NCBI RefSeq assembly: GCF_036059255.1
Contig: NZ_CP107947.1
Coordinates: forward strand, 806,001 to 870,000
Source of the DNA: Micromonospora sp. NBC_00389
GTDB taxonomy: Bacteria; Actinomycetota; Actinomycetes; Mycobacteriales; Micromonosporaceae
Reading direction: 5' to 3'
DNA length: 64,000 bases
Both the position numbers and the translations under genes were made by a program. Positions 17,487 to 26,078 of the stretch are shown here, piece by piece; positions within the stretch are counted from its first letter, which is position 1; every line of letters begins with the position of its first letter. The notes under the pieces were generated by a model, which saw only the letters and a program-made list of their open reading frames with translations, was not told where the DNA came from and ran no database searches.

Positions 17487-18494
17487 ATGACGACGGCGCA
17501 ACGGCCGACGCTCGAGGCGGTGGCAGCGCTGGCCGGGGTGTCCCGGGCCACCGTGTCGCGCGTGGTCAACGGCTCCACCACCGTCGCCGAGCCGATCCGG
17601 GAGGCGGTCAACCGGGCGGTCGCCGAGCTGGGGTACGTACCCAACCTGGCCGCCCGCAGCCTGGTCACCCAGCGCACCGACTCGATCGCCCTGGTCATGC
17701 CGGAGGCGGCCACCCGGGTCTTCTCCGACGACCAGGTCTTCCCCGGCATCATCCGCGGGGTGAGCCAGGAGTTGGAGGCGGCCGACAAGCAGTTGGTGCT
17801 GATGCTGGCCGGGTCACCGGCCGGGCACCACCGGGTCGAGCGGTTCACCACCGGCCGGCACGTCGACGGGGTGCTCTTCGCGTCGCTGCACGGCGCCGAC
17901 CCGCTGCCCGGAACGCTGGCCCGACTCGGCATCCCGGTGGTGTGCAGCGGCCGGCCGCTTGGCGACGTGCCCGTGCCGTACGTGGACGTCGACCACGTCG
18001 GCGGCGTGACGGCGGCCGTGCGGCACCTGATCGACAGCGGTCGCCGGCGGATCGCCAGCATCGCCGGGCCACAGGACATGGTGGCCGGGATCGAACGGCT
18101 CGCTGGCTACCGCGACACGGTTGCCGCCGCCGGGCTACCCGAGCTGGTCGCGATCGGCGACTTCACCCGGGAGTCCGGGGCTGCGGCGATGCACCGGCTG
18201 CTCACCGAGCATCCCGACCTGGACGCGGTCTTCGCCGCCTCCGACCTGATGGCGCACGCCGCCATGCGCACGCTGCGCGAGGCCGGTCGGCGAGTGCCGG
18301 AGGACGTCGCGGTGGTCGGCTTCGACGACATCGAGACCGCCGCGTACACCGAGCCGCCGCTGACGACCGTCCGGCAGCCGATCGTGGAGATCGGCCGACG
18401 GATGACCCGACAGCTGCTCCGGCTGGCCGCCGGCGAGACCATCGAGCCGGCGGTCATGCTCCCCACCGAGCTGATCCTGCGCGACTCGGCCTGA
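17487..18494 (+). CDS. LacI-family transcriptional regulator
   Basis: A 335-residue repressor with an N-terminal helix-turn-helix (LEAVAALAGVSRATVSRVVNG) and hinge (PNLAARSLVTQRT), then a periplasmic-binding-protein-like effector domain ending with VGFDDIETAAYTEPPLTTV. It closes the sugar operon, 20 bp after the glucosidase stop, with GGGGGGGAAGG upstream of ATG. The two GAGAGCGCTCTC sites at the operon promoter are its likely targets; autoregulation would follow because it is the last gene of the operon. It resembles CebR/BxlR-type regulators, though the Streptomyces cebR gene lies upstream of its operon. Confidence 0.9.
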   Translation: MTTAQRPTLEAVAALAGVSRATVSRVVNGSTTVAEPIREAVNRAVAELGYVPNLAARSLVTQRTDSIALVMPEAATRVFSDDQVFPGIIRGVSQELEAADKQLVLMLAGSPAGHHRVERFTTGRHVDGVLFASLHGADPLPGTLARLGIPVVCSGRPLGDVPVPYVDVDHVGGVTAAVRHLIDSGRRRIASIAGPQDMVAGIERLAGYRDTVAAAGLPELVAIGDFTRESGAAAMHRLLTEHPDLDAVFAASDLMAHAAMRTLREAGRRVPEDVAVVGFDDIETAAYTEPPLTTVRQPIVEIGRRMTRQLLRLAAGETIEPAVMLPTELILRDSA

Positions 18495-18527
18495 GTCGGT
18501 CGGGCCGCGCTCGCCGGGGCGCGCCCG

Positions 18528-18546
18528 CAAGATCCACACAACTGCC
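18528..18546. repeat. Fragment of the CAAGATC palindromic repeat
   Basis: CAAGATCCACACAACTGCC matches one arm of the full palindromic element at 62331-62412 (arm CAAGATCCACACAGTTTCC), without the partner arm. Looks like a decayed or partial copy. Confidence 0.55.
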
Positions 18547-18599
18547 TGCCGCCGGTTAATGCGTCGCCCCGATACCCGATCGTGGTTAGCCTCGCCGGC

Positions 18600-19013
18600 A
18601 TGCCGCAATCCGTCGCGTTGTTGCACGTCCCTGCCCTCACCGACGTCGCCGAGTACGCGTACGCGGCAACCGTCGAGCCGCCCGCCCGGCTGGTGTTCAC
18701 CGCCGGTGCGTGCCCGCTCGACGCGGAGGGACGGACCGTCGCGCCGGGCGACCACGCGGCGCAGGCCCGGCAGGTGATGGCGAACCTGGAGACCGCCCTC
18801 AATGCGGCCGGCGCCCGGCTCACCGACGTGGTCAAGACCACCGTCTACGTGGCGTCGTCACGGCAGGCGGACCTGGTGACGGCCTGGGAGGTGGTACGGG
18901 ACTTCTTCGGCGACCACGACCCGCCCAGCACCCTGCTCGGGGTGGCCGTGCTCGGCTACACCGACCAGCTCGTCGAGGTTGAGGCCGTCGCCGCCGTCCG
19001 GATGGGAGCCTGA
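18600..19013 (+). CDS. RidA/YjgF-family protein
   Basis: A 137-residue protein of the Rid family, whose archetype deaminates reactive enamine/imine intermediates from PLP enzymes. The segments FTAGACPLDAEGRTV, ARQVMANLETALNAAGARLTDVVKTTVYV and VEVEAVAAVRMGA follow the family. The catalytic Arg usually found in the last strand (CIAR-type) is not seen in the same form; I read AAVRMGA, so subfamily and activity are uncertain. ATG 18600 has TAGCCT 7 nt upstream, fitting a leaderless transcript. The GNAT gene follows after 1 nt. Confidence 0.82.
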   Translation: MPQSVALLHVPALTDVAEYAYAATVEPPARLVFTAGACPLDAEGRTVAPGDHAAQARQVMANLETALNAAGARLTDVVKTTVYVASSRQADLVTAWEVVRDFFGDHDPPSTLLGVAVLGYTDQLVEVEAVAAVRMGA

Positions 19014-19014
19014 C

Positions 19015-19911
19015 ATGCGGATTCGTGTGGCGCAGCCCGACGACGCTCCGGCCGTGGTGGCGCTGCGGGCCATCGTCTACCCGTACCTGGTGCGCGGGGT
19101 CGAGTCGACCCGCAAGATGCTCGCCGAGCCGCCGCCCGAGGAGGGGTGGACCGCCTTCGTGGCCGAGGTCGACGGGCAGGTGGTCGGCTGGGCTTCCGCC
19201 CAGCGCGTTGCCTGGACCTCGACGCCGGACGTCGGCGACATCGCCCTGCTGCACGTCCACCCGGAGCACCGGCGGCGCGGCATCGGCAGCAGGGTGCTGG
19301 CCGCCGCGACGGACCACCTCGCCCCGCTGGGGATCCGCAGGTTGCGCTCCTGGGCGCAGCCGGACTCGCTGCCGTTCGCCCGCCGGCACGGCTTCGAGCC
19401 AAGCCGGGAGGTGCGGTACTCCGCGCTCGACCTGGACCCGGCACCGCCCGCGCCGGACCTGCCAGCGGGCGTACGGCTGCACCCGATCGCGGACCTGGAC
19501 CCGCACCGGCTGTACGTGGCGAACGTGGCCGCAGGGGCCGACGAGCCGAGTGACGTCCCGATCGACGCGGTCAGCTACGCGAGCTGGCAGTACGACGTCT
19601 GGGAGAACCTCGGCCTGGACAAGGCGGCCAGCACCGCCGTCGAGGTCGACGGGGAGGTGGCCGCGTTCAGCCTGGTGAAGCGGGACGGGGACCGGATGTG
19701 GTCGGACTACACCGGCACCGTCCCGGCATACCGGGGCCGAGGGCTGGCCCGGCTGGTCAAGACGGCGGCGCTGCACCGGGCCGCCGCTGGCGGCGTCCGC
19801 ATCGCGTACACCTCGAACGACGAGGCGAACGGGCCGATGCTGGCGATCAACGCGCGGCTCGGCTACCGGCCGGTCGCGTCCCAGTGGTCCTGCCTGGCCG
19901 AGCTGACCTGA
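19015..19911 (+). CDS. Tandem GNAT-family N-acetyltransferase
   Basis: A 298-residue protein with two GNAT domains. The first (about residues 1-150) contains the acetyl-CoA loop HPEHRRRGIGSRVL and FARRHGF. The second (about residues 155-298) contains VPAYRGRGLARLVKTAALH and NARLGYRPVA. Two-domain GNATs of this size include MshD, but the MshD signatures are absent and a better mshD lies at 48050. Substrate unknown. It probably forms an operon with the RidA gene (1-nt gap). Confidence 0.82.
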   Translation: MRIRVAQPDDAPAVVALRAIVYPYLVRGVESTRKMLAEPPPEEGWTAFVAEVDGQVVGWASAQRVAWTSTPDVGDIALLHVHPEHRRRGIGSRVLAAATDHLAPLGIRRLRSWAQPDSLPFARRHGFEPSREVRYSALDLDPAPPAPDLPAGVRLHPIADLDPHRLYVANVAAGADEPSDVPIDAVSYASWQYDVWENLGLDKAASTAVEVDGEVAAFSLVKRDGDRMWSDYTGTVPAYRGRGLARLVKTAALHRAAAGGVRIAYTSNDEANGPMLAINARLGYRPVASQWSCLAELT

Positions 19912-19957
19912 TCAGCGTCGGTCGACACGAGGAACCAGGCGCGTCCGGGGGCTTTCG

Positions 19958-20482
19958 CTATGCCGAGGGGTCGGCGTCGAAGACCTGGCGCGCGGTGGCG
20001 TGGGTGTCCGCCCCGAAGAGGACCAGGCGAGCCTCGGTGACGTTCGCCGGCGCGGCCGGGCGCAGCACCGACAGCGCCTGGCGGACCGCGTCCTCGATCG
20101 GCCAGCCGTAGATGCCGGCGGAGATCAGCGGGAACGCCACGGTGGACGCGCCCAGCTCGTCGGCTATCCGCAGGCTGTTGGCGTAGCAGTCGCGCAGCAG
20201 CGCCGAGCGGTCCTCGCCGGCCGACCAGACCGGCCCGACGGTGTGGATGACCCAGCGGGCCGGCAGCTCCCCGGCCGTGGTGGCCACCGCCTGCCCGGTG
20301 GGCAGACCCCGGCCGTACCGGGACGCCAGCAACGCCCGGCACTCGGCCAGGATGGCCGGGCCGCCGCGCCGGTGGATGGCACCGTCCACTCCGCCGCCGC
20401 CCAGCAGGGACGAGTTGGCGGCGTTCACGATCGCGTCCACCCGCTGGACGGTGATGTCGCCCTCGACGAGGTTGATCTGCAT
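19958..20482 (-). CDS. Macrodomain protein (O-acetyl-ADP-ribose deacetylase type)
   Basis: A 174-residue single macrodomain that binds ADP-ribose. It shows INLVEGDITVQRVDAIVNAAN, the phosphate/ribose loop SSLLGGGGVDGAIHRRGG, VIHTVGPVWSAG and PLISAGIYGWP, matching MacroD/YmdB-like hydrolases that remove ADP-ribose or deacetylate OAADPR. ATG at 20482 follows the upstream gene's stop by 1 nt, so it is the second gene of a pair with the EI24 protein. Confidence 0.9.
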   Translation of the reverse strand: MQINLVEGDITVQRVDAIVNAANSSLLGGGGVDGAIHRRGGPAILAECRALLASRYGRGLPTGQAVATTAGELPARWVIHTVGPVWSAGEDRSALLRDCYANSLRIADELGASTVAFPLISAGIYGWPIEDAVRQALSVLRPAAPANVTEARLVLFGADTHATARQVFDADPSA

Positions 20483-20483
20483 G

Positions 20484-21314
20484 TCAGCGCCCCTCGATGG
20501 GGTGGCCTGCCGGCGGCGCGGGCACCCGTTCGTCGATGGGCTGGCCGAGGGATCGGCGGGCCAGCAGAGTGGCACCGGCGACCGCGGCCGGCATGATCAG
20601 CACCGCGCCGAGCGGGATCAGGAAGCAGACGAAGACCGCCACTCCGAAGCCGAGCGCCATCGGCCGGTCCGCCTTCAGCACGGACCGGCGGTCCGGCAGC
20701 CGCATCCCCCGCCGGTAGAAGGGTGCCCCGACCAGCTCCAGCGCGAGGAACCAGCCGCCCACCGCCGCCCCGATCACCGGGACCACCGTCTGACCGACCA
20801 CCGGGATGAAACCGGCGACGAAGAGCGGAATGCCGACCAGCGCAGCGAGGGCCACCAGCCGTAAGGAGTCGGCGATGCTGCGGCGCAGCGAAGGCCAGAA
20901 GGAGACCTCCACCGCGCCGGGAGTGCCCCCGAGCCGTTCCTCCACCCGCTCGGAGATCTTCTCGTAGAACGGGTCTCCGATCACCAGGGTCACCGCCGTG
21001 AAGGTGAGCACGCCGAGCAGCCCGCCGAGACCCAGGATGGCCAACCCGGCGATCACCCGGACCAGGTTGCGGGCGGTGGTCGACCAGTCGTCGGCGAACG
21101 GCGTGACCAGTGCGGCGATGTCGTCCACGAAATACGCCAGGGTGGCGATCGCGGCCACGAAGAGCGCACCGGAGATCAACGCTGGCACGATGCCGAGCAG
21201 CATCAGTCCGGGGCTGCGCACGTAGAGGCCGAGCCCACGCAGGAGCAACCCGACCCCGGCGAAGAAGCGTCCGACGACCCCGGTCACCGGGCTGGCGATT
21301 CTGCTGGCGTCCAC
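20484..21314 (-). CDS. EI24/CysZ-like membrane protein
   Basis: A 276-residue membrane protein with about five to six helices, matching the EI24 domain family that includes the sulfate transporter CysZ. Hydrophobic segments include LMLLGIVPALISGALFVAA, VRVIAGLAILGLGGLLGVLT and LALVGIPLFVAGFIPVVG-type stretches; the family core GDPFYEKISERVEERLG is clear. Transported substrate is unproven. Start GTG 21312-21314 has TAGGCT 8 nt upstream (leaderless). Confidence 0.8.
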   Translation of the reverse strand: MDASRIASPVTGVVGRFFAGVGLLLRGLGLYVRSPGLMLLGIVPALISGALFVAAIATLAYFVDDIAALVTPFADDWSTTARNLVRVIAGLAILGLGGLLGVLTFTAVTLVIGDPFYEKISERVEERLGGTPGAVEVSFWPSLRRSIADSLRLVALAALVGIPLFVAGFIPVVGQTVVPVIGAAVGGWFLALELVGAPFYRRGMRLPDRRSVLKADRPMALGFGVAVFVCFLIPLGAVLIMPAAVAGATLLARRSLGQPIDERVPAPPAGHPIEGR

Positions 21315-21360
21315 GACCGAGCAGCCTAGCGATCAGTGCCAACCGCCGCCGGGCGGCGCG

Positions 21361-21389
21361 TTGACAGGGATCCCTTCCGTGCACATCAA
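21361..21389 (+). promoter_or_regulatory. Possible promoter of the ABC/two-component operon
   Basis: A perfect TTGACA at 21361-21366 lies about 145 bp before the ATPase start. The best -10 at 17 bp is CATCAA, which is poor. A nearby CAACCGGTTG palindrome (21388-21397) could be a binding site. Tentative. Confidence 0.3.
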
Positions 21390-21511
21390 CCGGTTGGTGG
21401 ATCGCCGAGGTCAGCCGCTGCCACGAAAGATCACCAACGGCTGGTCGATTCGCCGCCGAGCCGCCGCCGCCACGCTGAAGAGGTACGGGTACGACGGCGG
21501 AAGGCGGCGCG

Positions 21512-22420
21512 ATGCCGGTCATTGAGGTGACCAACCTGCACAAGCGATACGGCGACCTGGTGGCCGTGGACGACGTGTCGTTCACGGTCGAGGCCGGGGA
21601 GATCTTCGGGGTTCTCGGCCCGAACGGCGCTGGCAAGACCACCACGGTGGAGTGTGTCGCGGGGCTCCGCGTCCCGGACGGGGGCGGGGTGTCGGTCCTC
21701 GGGCTCGACCCCCGCGGGGACGCGGCCCAACTCCGCCAGCGGGTTGGCGTGCAGCTCCAGGAGAGCCAACTGCCGGACCAACTGCGGGTCGCCGAGGCGC
21801 TGGAGCTGTACGCCTCGTTCTACCGCAACCCGGCCGACCCGGCGGGCCTGATCGACAGGCTGGGTCTGGGCGAGAAGCGGAACACCGCGTACAAGAAGCT
21901 CTCCGGCGGCCAGAAACAGCGGCTGTCGATCGCGCTGGCGCTGGTCGGCAACCCGAGCGTCGCGATCCTGGACGAGCTGACCACCGGGTTGGACCCGCAG
22001 TCCCGGCGGGACACCTGGGCCCTCATCGAGCAGATTCGGGACAGCGGCGTGACGATCGTGCTGGTCACCCACTTCATGGAGGAGGCCGAGCGGCTCTGCG
22101 ATCGGGTCGCCGTGATCGACCGGGGACGGGTCGTCGCACTGGACAGCCCGGCAGGCCTGGTGTCGACGGTGGCCCCGGAGCAGCGGGTCCGATTCCGGCC
22201 GTCCGCCCCGGTCGACGACCAACTCTTTACGGACCTGCCCGAGGTGATCTCCGTGCACCGCACCGGCAATCAGCTGGTGGTGACCGGCACCGGTGAGGTG
22301 CTGCACGCAGTCACCTCGGTGCTCGCCCGCAACCAGATCGTCGCCGCCGACCTGCGGCTGGAGCAGTCCACCCTCGACGACGCGTTCGTCGAGCTGACCG
22401 GGCACCGGCCCGCCGCCTGA
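21512..22420 (+). CDS. ABC exporter ATP-binding protein (DrrA/CcmA type)
   Basis: A 302-residue ATPase: Walker A GPNGAGKTT, Q-loop VQLQESQLPDQL, signature LSGGQKQRL, Walker B VAILDELTTGLD (with Glu replaced by E-L in ILDEL), H-loop VLVTHFMEEAERL. A C-terminal extension of about 75 residues is typical of drug- and antibiotic-export ATPases. It pairs with the permease 12 bp downstream and with the sensor kinase and regulator that follow. The set resembles linearmycin/antibiotic sensing and resistance modules such as Bacillus LnrJK-LnrLMN. Confidence 0.9.
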   Translation: MPVIEVTNLHKRYGDLVAVDDVSFTVEAGEIFGVLGPNGAGKTTTVECVAGLRVPDGGGVSVLGLDPRGDAAQLRQRVGVQLQESQLPDQLRVAEALELYASFYRNPADPAGLIDRLGLGEKRNTAYKKLSGGQKQRLSIALALVGNPSVAILDELTTGLDPQSRRDTWALIEQIRDSGVTIVLVTHFMEEAERLCDRVAVIDRGRVVALDSPAGLVSTVAPEQRVRFRPSAPVDDQLFTDLPEVISVHRTGNQLVVTGTGEVLHAVTSVLARNQIVAADLRLEQSTLDDAFVELTGHRPAA

Positions 22421-22432
22421 GGGAGAACCGAC

Positions 22433-23167
22433 ATGCACGCCTTCGGGCAGATCCTCAAGATCGAGACACGACTCTTCCTGCGGGACTTCGGCTCGCCGTT
22501 GACGACCGTGGCGTTGCCGCTCGCGCTGCTGCTGGTGTTCGGGCTGATCCCGGCGGCTCGCCAGCCGGAGGCACAGTTCGGCGGCCTGTCGTTCATCCAG
22601 TACTTCGCCCCCTCGCTGCTGGTGATCACGCTCGCCATGTCAGCGGTGAACATCCTGCCCACAGTGTTGGCCACCTATCGGGAACGTGGGGTGCTGCGCC
22701 GGCTGGCCACCACCCCCGCCAGCCCTGCCGCACTGCAGGCCGCCCAACTGGTCATCACGCTCGGCACCATCCTGGTCAGCGCCGTACTGCTCGTCGTGAT
22801 CGGCCGGTTGGCGTTCGACGTACCGCTGCCCCATCGCCCGCTGGGCTTCACGCTGGCCCTCATCCTCGGTACGGCGGCCCTGCTGGCACTGGGCCTGCTG
22901 GTGGCGGCGGTGGCGCGGACAGCCAAGTCGGCGCAGGCGCTGGCCGTGCCGTTGTTCATGGCGGTCATGTTCTTCGGCGGCGTCTACGTGCCCCGGTTCC
23001 TCCTGCCGGACTTCCTGGTCCGGATCGGCGACTACACGCCACCCGGGGTGCAGGCGCTGCTCGATGCCTGGACCGGGCCGTCGCCGCAGCCGCTGCACCT
23101 GGCGATAATGGCGGTCATCGCCGTGCTCGCTGGTTCCGTCGCGGCGAAGTTGTTCCGCTGGGAGTGA
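22433..23167 (+). CDS. ABC-2 type transporter permease
   Basis: A 244-residue membrane protein with six predicted helices, beginning IETRLFLRDFGSPLTTVALP and containing FIQYFAPSLLVITLAMSAVN, an ABC-2 family stretch, and YRERGVLRRLATTPASP, the cytoplasmic coupling loop. It forms the channel for the ATPase encoded 12 bp upstream. Exported substrate unknown; peptide, lipid or antibiotic are typical. Confidence 0.9.
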   Translation: MHAFGQILKIETRLFLRDFGSPLTTVALPLALLLVFGLIPAARQPEAQFGGLSFIQYFAPSLLVITLAMSAVNILPTVLATYRERGVLRRLATTPASPAALQAAQLVITLGTILVSAVLLVVIGRLAFDVPLPHRPLGFTLALILGTAALLALGLLVAAVARTAKSAQALAVPLFMAVMFFGGVYVPRFLLPDFLVRIGDYTPPGVQALLDAWTGPSPQPLHLAIMAVIAVLAGSVAAKLFRWE

Positions 23168-23178
23168 GTGGGGGTCCG

Positions 23179-24447
23179 ATGACCAGCACCGCCGAGCAGG
23201 TCGACCGGCTGGCAACCTGGGAGGCCCGAGAGGCGCGCCTCCACCGGGTGCTCCCGTACGTCGGGCTGGCCGTCGGGGCACTGCTCACCGCCGCCGCGCC
23301 GGCACCCCTGGGCATCTCCCTGGCCCCCCACCTGCTCGTCGCCGCGACCGCGGCGTGCTGGATTACCTGGTTCGTCAGCCTGCACCCCGGTTGGGCGACC
23401 CGGCGCACCCTGATGACCGTCTACTACGTCGGGCTGCTCGCGCTCAGCGCCATGCTGGTGCTGATCAGCCCCTGGTACGGCTTCTTCAGCTGGGCCGGCT
23501 TCCTGCACGCGGTGCTGCTGCCCGGCAACTGGCGGTTCGCCGGAGTGGCTGCCTCGGCCGTCCTGGCAGCCACCGCGCAGGGCGGCGGCCTCCCGTCCTC
23601 TCTGTCGCACTGGCTGCTCTGGGGCGTGCTGGTGCTGTTCAACCTGGGTGCGGCCGGTGGAATGATCTGGTTCGCCACCATCGCCGATCGACAGCACGCC
23701 AACCGCAAGCGGCTGGTCGACGAGCTGGCCGAGGCGAACCGCCGGCTGGCCGAGACGATGCGGGAAAACGATGGGCTACACGCCCAGCTACTCACCCAGG
23801 CCCGGGAGGCCGGGGTGACCGACGAGCGGCAGCGGATGGCCCGGGAGATCCACGACACCCTGGCGCAGGGCCTCACCGGCATCATCACCCAGCTGGAGGC
23901 GGCCGGGGTGGCCCGGGACCGGCACGCCGACTGGCAGCGGCACGTGGACACCGCGGTCGCCCTGGCCCGGGAGAGCCTCACCGAAGCACGCCGCTCGGTG
24001 CGGGCGGTCCGCCCCGAGGCGCTGGAGGCCGCCCGGCTGCCCGAGGCGCTCGCCGAGCTGACCCGGCGCTGGTCGACGATCAACGAGGTACGCGCCGAGG
24101 TGAACGTGACCGGCGACGCCCACCCGCTGCACCCGGAGGTCGAGGTGACCCTGTTGCGGACCGCTCAGGAGGCGCTGGCCAACGTGGCCCGGCACGCCAA
24201 GGCGTCCCGGGTCGGGCTCACCCTGTCGTACATGGGTGACGTGGTCACCCTGGACATCCGGGACGACGGCACGGGTTTCCCGGTCACCGACCCGCCCGCC
24301 CTCCACCGTCCCGACGGCGGATACGGGCTGATCGCCATGCGGCAGCGGGTGGCCGGCGTCGGCGGCGAGCTGGCCGTCGAGAGTGAGCCGGGCTGCGGCA
24401 CCGCCGTCTCGGCGTCCGTGCCCGCACTTTCCGGGGGTGCCGGGTGA
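23179..24447 (+). CDS. NarL-type sensor histidine kinase
   Basis: A 422-residue kinase with about four to five N-terminal helices (residues 25-165, no large extracellular domain), a coiled coil (about 178-215), the HisKA_3 phosphoacceptor block RQRMAREIHDTLAQGLTGII and a HATPase_c domain (TAQEALANVARHAKASRV, DIRDDGTGF, GYGLIAMRQRV). A kinase sensing within the membrane next to an ABC exporter suggests it detects membrane-active compounds. ATG 23179 follows the permease by 11 bp; its stop overlaps the regulator's GTG. Confidence 0.93.
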   Translation: MTSTAEQVDRLATWEAREARLHRVLPYVGLAVGALLTAAAPAPLGISLAPHLLVAATAACWITWFVSLHPGWATRRTLMTVYYVGLLALSAMLVLISPWYGFFSWAGFLHAVLLPGNWRFAGVAASAVLAATAQGGGLPSSLSHWLLWGVLVLFNLGAAGGMIWFATIADRQHANRKRLVDELAEANRRLAETMRENDGLHAQLLTQAREAGVTDERQRMAREIHDTLAQGLTGIITQLEAAGVARDRHADWQRHVDTAVALARESLTEARRSVRAVRPEALEAARLPEALAELTRRWSTINEVRAEVNVTGDAHPLHPEVEVTLLRTAQEALANVARHAKASRVGLTLSYMGDVVTLDIRDDGTGFPVTDPPALHRPDGGYGLIAMRQRVAGVGGELAVESEPGCGTAVSASVPALSGGAG

Positions 24448-25085
24448 ACGCCCCGGTCCGGCTGCTGATCGTCGACGACCACCCGGTGGTACGGGACGGC
24501 CTGCGTGGCATGTTCACCGGCGACCCGGATTTCGAGGTGGTCGGCGAGGCCGGTGACGGTGCCGAGGCGCTCGCGCTGGCCGCGCACCTGCGTCCGGACG
24601 TGGTGCTGATGGACCTGCGGATGCCCGGGATGAACGGGGTGACCGCGATCGGCCGGCTGGCCCGTTCCGGCAGTTCCGCCAAGGTGCTGGTGCTCACCAC
24701 GTACGACACGGATGCCGACGTGCTGCCGGCCATCGAGGCCGGCGCGACCGGCTACCTGCTGAAGGATGCTCCCCGGGACGAGCTGGTCCGAGCGGTACGG
24801 GCCGCCGCCCGGGGCGAGTCGGTGCTGTCCCCCAGCGTCGCCGGTCGGCTGATGGGACGGCTCCGCGCGCCCGCCGAGGAGCCGCTGAGCCAGCGGGAGC
24901 TGGAGGTGCTCACCCTGGTGGCGAAGGGCGCGTCCAACCGGGAGGCCGCCGCCCGGCTGTTCATCAGCGAGGCCACGGTGAAGACCCACCTGCTGCACGT
25001 CTACGCCAAGCTCGGGGTCAACGACCGTGCCGCCGCGGTGGCCGTCGCGTACGACCGGGGCCTGCTCACCCCCGGCGGGCGGTGA
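24444..25085 (+). CDS. NarL/LuxR-family response regulator
   Basis: A 213-residue regulator. The receiver domain has the acidic pair in LLIVDDHPVVRDGL, phosphoacceptor Asp in VVLMDLRMPGMNG, and conserved Thr and Lys in VLTTYDTD and GYLLKDAP. The C-terminal LuxR helix-turn-helix is LSQRELEVLTLVAKGASNREAAARLFISEATVKTH (positions about 150-185). GTG start overlaps the kinase stop by 4 nt (GTGA). It presumably activates the ABC exporter operon. Confidence 0.94.
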   Translation: MNAPVRLLIVDDHPVVRDGLRGMFTGDPDFEVVGEAGDGAEALALAAHLRPDVVLMDLRMPGMNGVTAIGRLARSGSSAKVLVLTTYDTDADVLPAIEAGATGYLLKDAPRDELVRAVRAAARGESVLSPSVAGRLMGRLRAPAEEPLSQRELEVLTLVAKGASNREAAARLFISEATVKTHLLHVYAKLGVNDRAAAVAVAYDRGLLTPGGR

Positions 25086-25109
25086 GCGGGGGCCGGGCAG
25101 GATGGGCGG

Positions 25110-26078
25110 ATGCGCGCCTCCCGACTGATCTCGCTGCTGTTGCTGTTGCAGGCCCGCGGGTCGATGACCGCGGGCGAGCTGGCGCGGGAGCTGGAGGTCT
25201 CCGAGCGGACGGTCTACCGGGACGTGCTTGCGCTCTCCGCCGCCGGGGTGCCGGTATACGCCGACCGGGGCCGGGCCGGCGGGTACCGGCTGCTCGGCGG
25301 CTACCGGACCCGGCTGACCGGGCTGACCCGGGACGAGGCGGAGGCCCTCTTCCTCTCCGGCCTGCCCGGGCCGGCCGGCGACATGGGGCTCGCCGACGCG
25401 GTCGCCGCCGCCGAGCTGAAGGTGCTCGCCGCGCTGCCTCCCGCGCTGCGGGACGCCCCGGCCCGCGCCGGGCAGCGGTTCCACCTGGACGTGCCGGGCT
25501 GGTTCCGGGAGACCGGACCGCCGCCATGGCTGACCGAGTTGGCCCGGGCTGTCTGGCGGGACCGGGTGGTGCAGCTGGGGTATCGGCGCGGCGACCGGGA
25601 GGCGACCCGCCGGGTGCAGCCGTACGGGCTCGTGCTCAAGAGCGGGGTCTGGTACCTGGTCGGCCGGGTCGGCGAGGACGCCCGCACCTACCGGGTGGAC
25701 CGGGTGACCGGGGTCGAGGTGGGCGAGGAGAGCTTCGACCGGGACGAGGACTTTGACCTGGCCGGGTACTGGCGCGAGCAGGCCGGGTCGTTCCTGCGGA
25801 CCATGCTGCGCGCCGAGGTCACCGTCCGGCTCAGCCCGGCCGGCCTGCGCCAGCTCCGGCACCTGGTGGACGCCCCCTTCGTGTACGACGAGGTGGTCGC
25901 CACCGCCGACGAGCCCGACGGGCAGGGGCGGGTCGTAACCCGGCTGCCGGTCGAGTCCGTCGAGGTGGCGTACCACCAACTTCTCGGGCTCGGCCCCGAG
26001 GTGGAGGTCCTCGAACCACCCGCGCTACGGGAGCTGTTCGCCGACGCGGCGGACCGGATCCGCGAGCTCTACCGGTAG
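25110..26078 (+). CDS. WYL-domain transcriptional regulator
   Basis: A 322-residue DeoR/YafY-type regulator: N-terminal winged helix (ISLLLLLQARGSMTAGELA and LEVSERTVYRDVLALS), then GVPVYADRGRAGGYRLL, a WYL domain (about residues 140-220; LVLKSGVWYLVGRV) and a C-terminal extension ending in LRELFADAADRIRELYR. WYL domains bind nucleic acid or small ligands. It begins 24 bp after the response regulator and could be co-transcribed, and its last 10 bp overlap the convergent SDR gene. Confidence 0.88.
   Translation: MRASRLISLLLLLQARGSMTAGELARELEVSERTVYRDVLALSAAGVPVYADRGRAGGYRLLGGYRTRLTGLTRDEAEALFLSGLPGPAGDMGLADAVAAAELKVLAALPPALRDAPARAGQRFHLDVPGWFRETGPPPWLTELARAVWRDRVVQLGYRRGDREATRRVQPYGLVLKSGVWYLVGRVGEDARTYRVDRVTGVEVGEESFDRDEDFDLAGYWREQAGSFLRTMLRAEVTVRLSPAGLRQLRHLVDAPFVYDEVVATADEPDGQGRVVTRLPVESVEVAYHQLLGLGPEVEVLEPPALRELFADAADRIRELYR

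Noticed and set aside
19015..19911. This tandem GNAT as MshD
   Set aside because: Lacks the MshD blocks (GFHWTKVH, YVDDSNT) that are present in the gene at 48050.
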